From NCBI GenBank assembly GCA_946534585.1, contig CAMNCV010000137.1:1-64000 (forward strand): a stretch of DNA of 64,000 bases. The letters run 5' to 3'. This document shows, one piece after another, positions 59,532 to 64,000 of the stretch (its first letter is position 1; the number at the start of each line of letters is the position of its first letter). The stretch is from an uncultured Prevotellaceae bacterium. Its GTDB lineage: Bacteria > Bacteroidota > Bacteroidia > Bacteroidales > Bacteroidaceae. Made by a program: the position numbers and the translations under genes. The notes beneath the pieces are model-generated. The model was given only the letters and a program-made list of their open reading frames with translations, ran no database searches and was not told where the DNA came from.

Positions 59532-61433
59532 ATGAAATATAGAAATAAAATAAGAGCAATGTTATTGACGGCCTTAACGCTGGTTGTGACATCTTGCTCA
59601 GATTTCAACGACTACAACACTATTCCAGAATTAGGCAATGCACAGGCAACGCAGACGCTTTGGCAAAACATCCAAACGGATGTGAGACTGTCTGATTTTG
59701 CTTCAGTGTTGAAGCGTGTAGGGTATGATAAAGTATTGGATATGCCGCAAGCATATACTGTATGGGCACCAGTTAATGGCGCTATAAATATGGATTCCCT
59801 TGCTAAAGTGAAGGATGATAAAGTTTTAAAGGAATTCGTAAAAAATCATATAGCTAGCTATGTGCATAGAGAAGGTGATGTAAACGATAGCATTATTTAT
59901 ATGCTCAACGGTAAGTTGCAAAAGTTTAATAATAAAAATACTGGTAATCTTACTTTTGCAGGACAGAGAGTAAATTTAAATAATGATATTACGACTGAAT
60001 CAGTGTATAATCATCCGAGTACCAATGGATTGTTATATTCTATATCTTCACCAGCGGTTTTTCGCATGAATCTTTATGATTTTATGTATGAATTGAAAAA
60101 TATATCCGATTCTTTGGCAGACGTGGTTACGAAGTATGATAGAAAATTTCTTGATGAGCAGAATTCCATTAAAGGTGCTATTGTTGATGGAATACAGACC
60201 TATGATGACGAGGTTTATGTATATGGTAACGAATTGTTCTGTAACTATAAGCTTAATGGCTATACTCATCGTAGTCGATATGGATGTACACTCAATGATG
60301 AGGACAGTGCTTATATGATGATTATACCGACTAATGAGGCATGGAAAATAGCTAGAGATAAGATGTCACAGTATTATAAATATGCGGCAAAAACTAATTA
60401 TCAAAACTTATCAAATAGCAATGTAACAGGTCAGAGTGGTTCTCTTGCATCAGGAAAGAATAGTGCTAAAGTTAGACCTGCAAATAGTGGAAGTGAAACA
60501 CTCACTCTTACAGCTAACGCTGTAGATGTGGCTGCATATTGGCAGGATAGTCTTGTAACACGCTTCCTTACTCGTGATTTGGTATATAGTCTTAACAATA
60601 AACGCTATAACAACAAGTTGCAAGAAGGTTCCACTGAAATTGGAAATGATAGTATTATAAATACTACGAATGTATATCATACGGGGATAGATAGTCTGCG
60701 AAAAGCTACAGATGAAATAGTAACACTTAGTAATGGTTATGCTCGTATAGTACATGATTTCCCATTCCGCTCGTGGGAAAGCAGTTCGTTTGCTCCTGAG
60801 ATTAAAGTTCTAAATTTGGGACGTTGTTATCCTGCAGGCTATTATGAGACAAAGTCATACCGCAGAAGTCTGGTTAATCCAGCAATTTGTACGCTAGATG
60901 AAGGCGAAAACTATCTGAATTACTATAAGCAGAAACCTAAAAATGCAGATAATGCAACTCCTATAGAGTTTGATTTCTATTTGGACGACGTGTTATCTAC
61001 GGCTTATAATGTATATATTGTTACGGTGCCAGAGTGTTTTGAAAATCCAAAAGTTGAGAATAAGAGAAAGTATAGCCTCTTTGTTGATATAAATTACATA
61101 GATGACTCTGGTAAGCAGATAGCTGGTCGTTTTAATCCTGTGACCAATGAAATCGCTACAACTCCTGCGAAGATGAAAAAAATAGATCCAATACTATGTT
61201 CCGAAGAGAAAGTAGATACGGTCTTCCTTGGAACAGTAAAGTTCGGAACCTGTTATAAGGGATTACGTACAAGCGATAAGAAAAGTGTTGCGCCAAACAT
61301 ACAAATTATGCATACGACGAAGACTTTCAAAAGCGATCCTACAGCAAATGAGTATGATAATATATTACGAGTTGCAAATGTAATACTTCGCCCAGTGGAG
61401 TATGACGAATACAAATCCTCAAAAAAACAATAA
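59532..61433 (+). CDS. Fasciclin (FAS1)-domain surface lipoprotein
   Basis: Lipobox LTLVVTSC; TLWQNIQTDVRLSDFASVLKRVGYDKVLDMPQAYTVWAPVNGAINM...NHIASYVH. ATG at 59532 (MKYRNK) gives a compact signal peptide. Confidence 0.82.
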   Translation: MKYRNKIRAMLLTALTLVVTSCSDFNDYNTIPELGNAQATQTLWQNIQTDVRLSDFASVLKRVGYDKVLDMPQAYTVWAPVNGAINMDSLAKVKDDKVLKEFVKNHIASYVHREGDVNDSIIYMLNGKLQKFNNKNTGNLTFAGQRVNLNNDITTESVYNHPSTNGLLYSISSPAVFRMNLYDFMYELKNISDSLADVVTKYDRKFLDEQNSIKGAIVDGIQTYDDEVYVYGNELFCNYKLNGYTHRSRYGCTLNDEDSAYMMIIPTNEAWKIARDKMSQYYKYAAKTNYQNLSNSNVTGQSGSLASGKNSAKVRPANSGSETLTLTANAVDVAAYWQDSLVTRFLTRDLVYSLNNKRYNNKLQEGSTEIGNDSIINTTNVYHTGIDSLRKATDEIVTLSNGYARIVHDFPFRSWESSSFAPEIKVLNLGRCYPAGYYETKSYRRSLVNPAICTLDEGENYLNYYKQKPKNADNATPIEFDFYLDDVLSTAYNVYIVTVPECFENPKVENKRKYSLFVDINYIDDSGKQIAGRFNPVTNEIATTPAKMKKIDPILCSEEKVDTVFLGTVKFGTCYKGLRTSDKKSVAPNIQIMHTTKTFKSDPTANEYDNILRVANVILRPVEYDEYKSSKKQ

Positions 61434-61436
61434 GCG

Positions 61437-64000
61437 ATGAAGAGTAAGATATTCGATATAATACAAACAGGGACATATAGATGTGTTCTTAGTGTGGCGG
61501 CTCTGTGCCTTTCTGTAAACGCTTATGCACAAGACGAATTGGACGAGGTTGAAAATGAACAGTCGGTAGATATTAAAGCTCCTAAGCGTAAAGATGTGAA
61601 GGATGAAAATCCGCTTATGACTGTAGAAGGTACTGTCGTTGATTATGCTACAAAAATGCCAGTGGCAGGCGTGCGTGTGATGGCTTTGGGTAATGAAAGA
61701 TATACCTCAATGACAGATGCACAGGGTAAGTTTACACTTACGACTCCGACTTTTACTACCTCAATCTATGTGACAGCGCCAAGGTATGCTGCACAACAGG
61801 TTGCAATTTATCCTAATAATGAGAAGCAAAATATTAACGTTTCTCTTTTGAGTGCTAAGTTTCGTACTATGTACACTGATGGTACAGACTATACAGCTAA
61901 AAGATCAACTGAAATAAAGGAGGGTACAATCGTCGTGGATGATGCCATACAGAGTAATCTTGGCGCGGATGTTCGTTCTGTTAATCGTTCAGGAGCAATA
62001 GATGGTGGTAATGTCATGTTTATTCGTGGTTTGAATTCCCTTAACGTTAATTCTCAGCCATTGGTTATTATTGATGGCGTAGAGTATGATATGCAACGAA
62101 ACAGGGATGCCCTCCATATTGGAAATAACCAAAATATATTGGCAAATTTCTCACCAGAGGATATCGCAAAAGTGACAGTGCTGAAGAATGCTACAGCACT
62201 TTATGGCTCACGAGGAGGAAATGGTGTTATACTTATTGATACAAAGCGTGGTCATTCTATGGCTACCCGTATTGATGCAAATATTTCTGCAGGTGTGATG
62301 CTGAAACCTACTACATTGAAGTTGATGGATGCTTCTCAATACCGTAATTATGCCACAGCAATGATTGGCACCATCAGTGATACATATAAAACGGAAAATC
62401 GAGGTTTGACCTTTAACTTCTTAAATGATGATCCTTCATATGTAAATTATCCAGTGTACCACAATAATACCAATTGGTATGATGAGGTGTATCGTACAGC
62501 TATAACTCAAAACTATAGCATTAATGTACAGGGTGGTGATGATATAGGTATGTATAATCTATCTGTTGGGTATGTTGATTCAGACAGTCCTATCAAGGAG
62601 AGTTATTTCAATAGATTGAATGTACGTTTTAATACAGACATACAGTTGCTGTGGAATTTCTCTACAAAGTTTGATATGTCTTTCTCTCGTACAAATAATG
62701 CGCTTTTTGATGATGGCTTTGCTCAGAATATATCATCTACCGTTGTTACGTCTCCAACAAATTTGGCACAGATAAAGTCTCCTTTGATAGCGCCTTATCA
62801 GTATAATCGTTATGTTAATGGTTTTACGGAATTGTTGTCAGACTATGATCAACTTTATAGTGCATTAAGTCAGGCACAATATGGGAATGATTACTATTAT
62901 TCATTGGCCAATCCAACTGCTATAATAGAGAATGGTAATGGTGATAACAAAAATAAGGTAGAGAATACATTCTTCAATGTGCATGTCCAACCTACTTATG
63001 AGTTTAATCAGCATTTAAAGTTGACAACGCTCTTTAGTTATGTGTTGAATCGTAATTCACAGCGTTATTATCGTCCTGCAAAAGGAGTACCACCATTCAT
63101 GGTAGAAGGTCTCGGTACGGTTTATAACCAGCCATCTTCACTTTTTGCCAAGCAAACAAATGTGTTAAGTAATACACATATTGATTGGCAGAACATTTAT
63201 GGTGCAAATACAGTATCAATAGTTGGCGGTTTCCGTTACAATTATTTCTCATTTGACTATAGTGATGCGACTTCACAATATCGTAGTTCGCAGGATGATA
63301 AAAATCCAACATTGACTGCTAATCCCAATAGCGCATTTTCAAATCTGGCTGGTACAAGTGATGTTTGGAAGAATATGCAGTGGTATATAAATTCGGATTA
63401 CAACTATGCCAACAAGTATTTCCTTACACTTTCCTTGTTGGGTGAGGGTAATAGCCGTTTTGGAAAGAATATATCTGAAAAAACGGGTATAAAGATAGGA
63501 GGGGTACGTTGGGTGCTCTATCCAAGCATACAAGCGGGTTGGGTCGCAAGTAATGAGTCTTGGTTCCCTAAATCATCAGTAGTCAACTATCTTAAGTTCT
63601 ATGCAGGTTTTGATGTAAGTGGTAATGATGACATAAATAACTATGCAGCTTATACAGCCTTTTCTACTGTACGTTATAACAATACGGCAATAGGTATGCA
63701 AATGACCAATGTTGGAAATGATGAGATAAAAGCCGAAACTGTACAGAAATGGAATTTTGGCGTTCAGGCGAATATGTTTAATAACCGTTTGATGATTGGT
63801 GCAGATTTTTATCAACACAAAACTAAAGATTTGTTGACCATAGCTTCATTTGATAGTCCTTTGGGTGGTATTGATAACTATTGGACAAACAATGGTTCTT
63901 TAACAAATATGGGATTGGAATTGTTTGTAACAGGTAAGCCTGTGGTGACAAAAAATTGGTCGTTAGAAATTGGAGCTTCAATGGGCCACAATAAGAATAA
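61437..64000 (+). CDS. Second SusC/RagA-type TonB-dependent receptor, 3'-truncated by window end
   Basis: No stop in window, so absent from ORF track. MKSKIFDIIQTGTYRCVLSVAALCLSVNAYAQDE...MTVEGTVVDYATKMPVAGVRVMALG...GGNVMFIRGLNSLNVNSQPLVIIDGVEYD...VTVLKNATALYGSRGGNGVILIDTKRG. Confidence 0.95.
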   Translation, partial: MKSKIFDIIQTGTYRCVLSVAALCLSVNAYAQDELDEVENEQSVDIKAPKRKDVKDENPLMTVEGTVVDYATKMPVAGVRVMALGNERYTSMTDAQGKFTLTTPTFTTSIYVTAPRYAAQQVAIYPNNEKQNINVSLLSAKFRTMYTDGTDYTAKRSTEIKEGTIVVDDAIQSNLGADVRSVNRSGAIDGGNVMFIRGLNSLNVNSQPLVIIDGVEYDMQRNRDALHIGNNQNILANFSPEDIAKVTVLKNATALYGSRGGNGVILIDTKRGHSMATRIDANISAGVMLKPTTLKLMDASQYRNYATAMIGTISDTYKTENRGLTFNFLNDDPSYVNYPVYHNNTNWYDEVYRTAITQNYSINVQGGDDIGMYNLSVGYVDSDSPIKESYFNRLNVRFNTDIQLLWNFSTKFDMSFSRTNNALFDDGFAQNISSTVVTSPTNLAQIKSPLIAPYQYNRYVNGFTELLSDYDQLYSALSQAQYGNDYYYSLANPTAIIENGNGDNKNKVENTFFNVHVQPTYEFNQHLKLTTLFSYVLNRNSQRYYRPAKGVPPFMVEGLGTVYNQPSSLFAKQTNVLSNTHIDWQNIYGANTVSIVGGFRYNYFSFDYSDATSQYRSSQDDKNPTLTANPNSAFSNLAGTSDVWKNMQWYINSDYNYANKYFLTLSLLGEGNSRFGKNISEKTGIKIGGVRWVLYPSIQAGWVASNESWFPKSSVVNYLKFYAGFDVSGNDDINNYAAYTAFSTVRYNNTAIGMQMTNVGNDEIKAETVQKWNFGVQANMFNNRLMIGADFYQHKTKDLLTIASFDSPLGGIDNYWTNNGSLTNMGLELFVTGKPVVTKNWSLEIGASMGHNKN

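Overview
The window looks like chromosomal DNA from a Bacteroidales (Prevotella/Segatella-like) genome. The taxon is inferred from TAnnTTTG-type promoters, SusC/SusD pairs, lipoprotein signals and gene content. No rRNA, tRNA, CRISPR array or complete transposon was recognised. Main contents in order: (i) 5' end of a DUF1703-type AAA-ATPase, an ABC-type substrate-binding lipoprotein, a TPR protein and a stop-interrupted lipoprotein gene; (ii) a GH43 glycosidase and a lone ATP-grasp-like protein; (iii) a complete rseC-rnfBCDGEA operon on the minus strand, with a short RnfB and a C-terminal tail motif shared by RnfB and RnfC; (iv) housekeeping genes pyk, an RluA-family synthase, queC, yigZ, hisE, ftsE, yebC, a His-rich COG0523 GTPase, trmD, glmM, a DHH phosphoesterase, a nucleotidyltransferase, sppA, lpxK, a purine nucleoside phosphorylase and thiL; (v) carbohydrate/surface genes: a CE12-like esterase, a 1619-aa rhamnogalacturonan-lyase-like protein fused to beta-strand repeats, a dockerin-bearing secreted protein followed by a small secreted protein with cohesin-like features, and a FAS1-SusC-SusD-FAS1-FAS1-SusC cluster running off the end. 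The most interesting signals are: a 22-bp-period intergenic repeat (consensus about GTAATCNCTATGCTTTTACNNN) in short arrays at four unrelated loci, one of which runs into a terminator; the candidate dockerin/cohesin-like gene pair; the RnfB truncation with the RnfB/RnfC tail; the FAS1/SusCD cluster; and a MITE-like inverted-repeat element. All calls come from reading the sequence and supplied translations; no database search was run.
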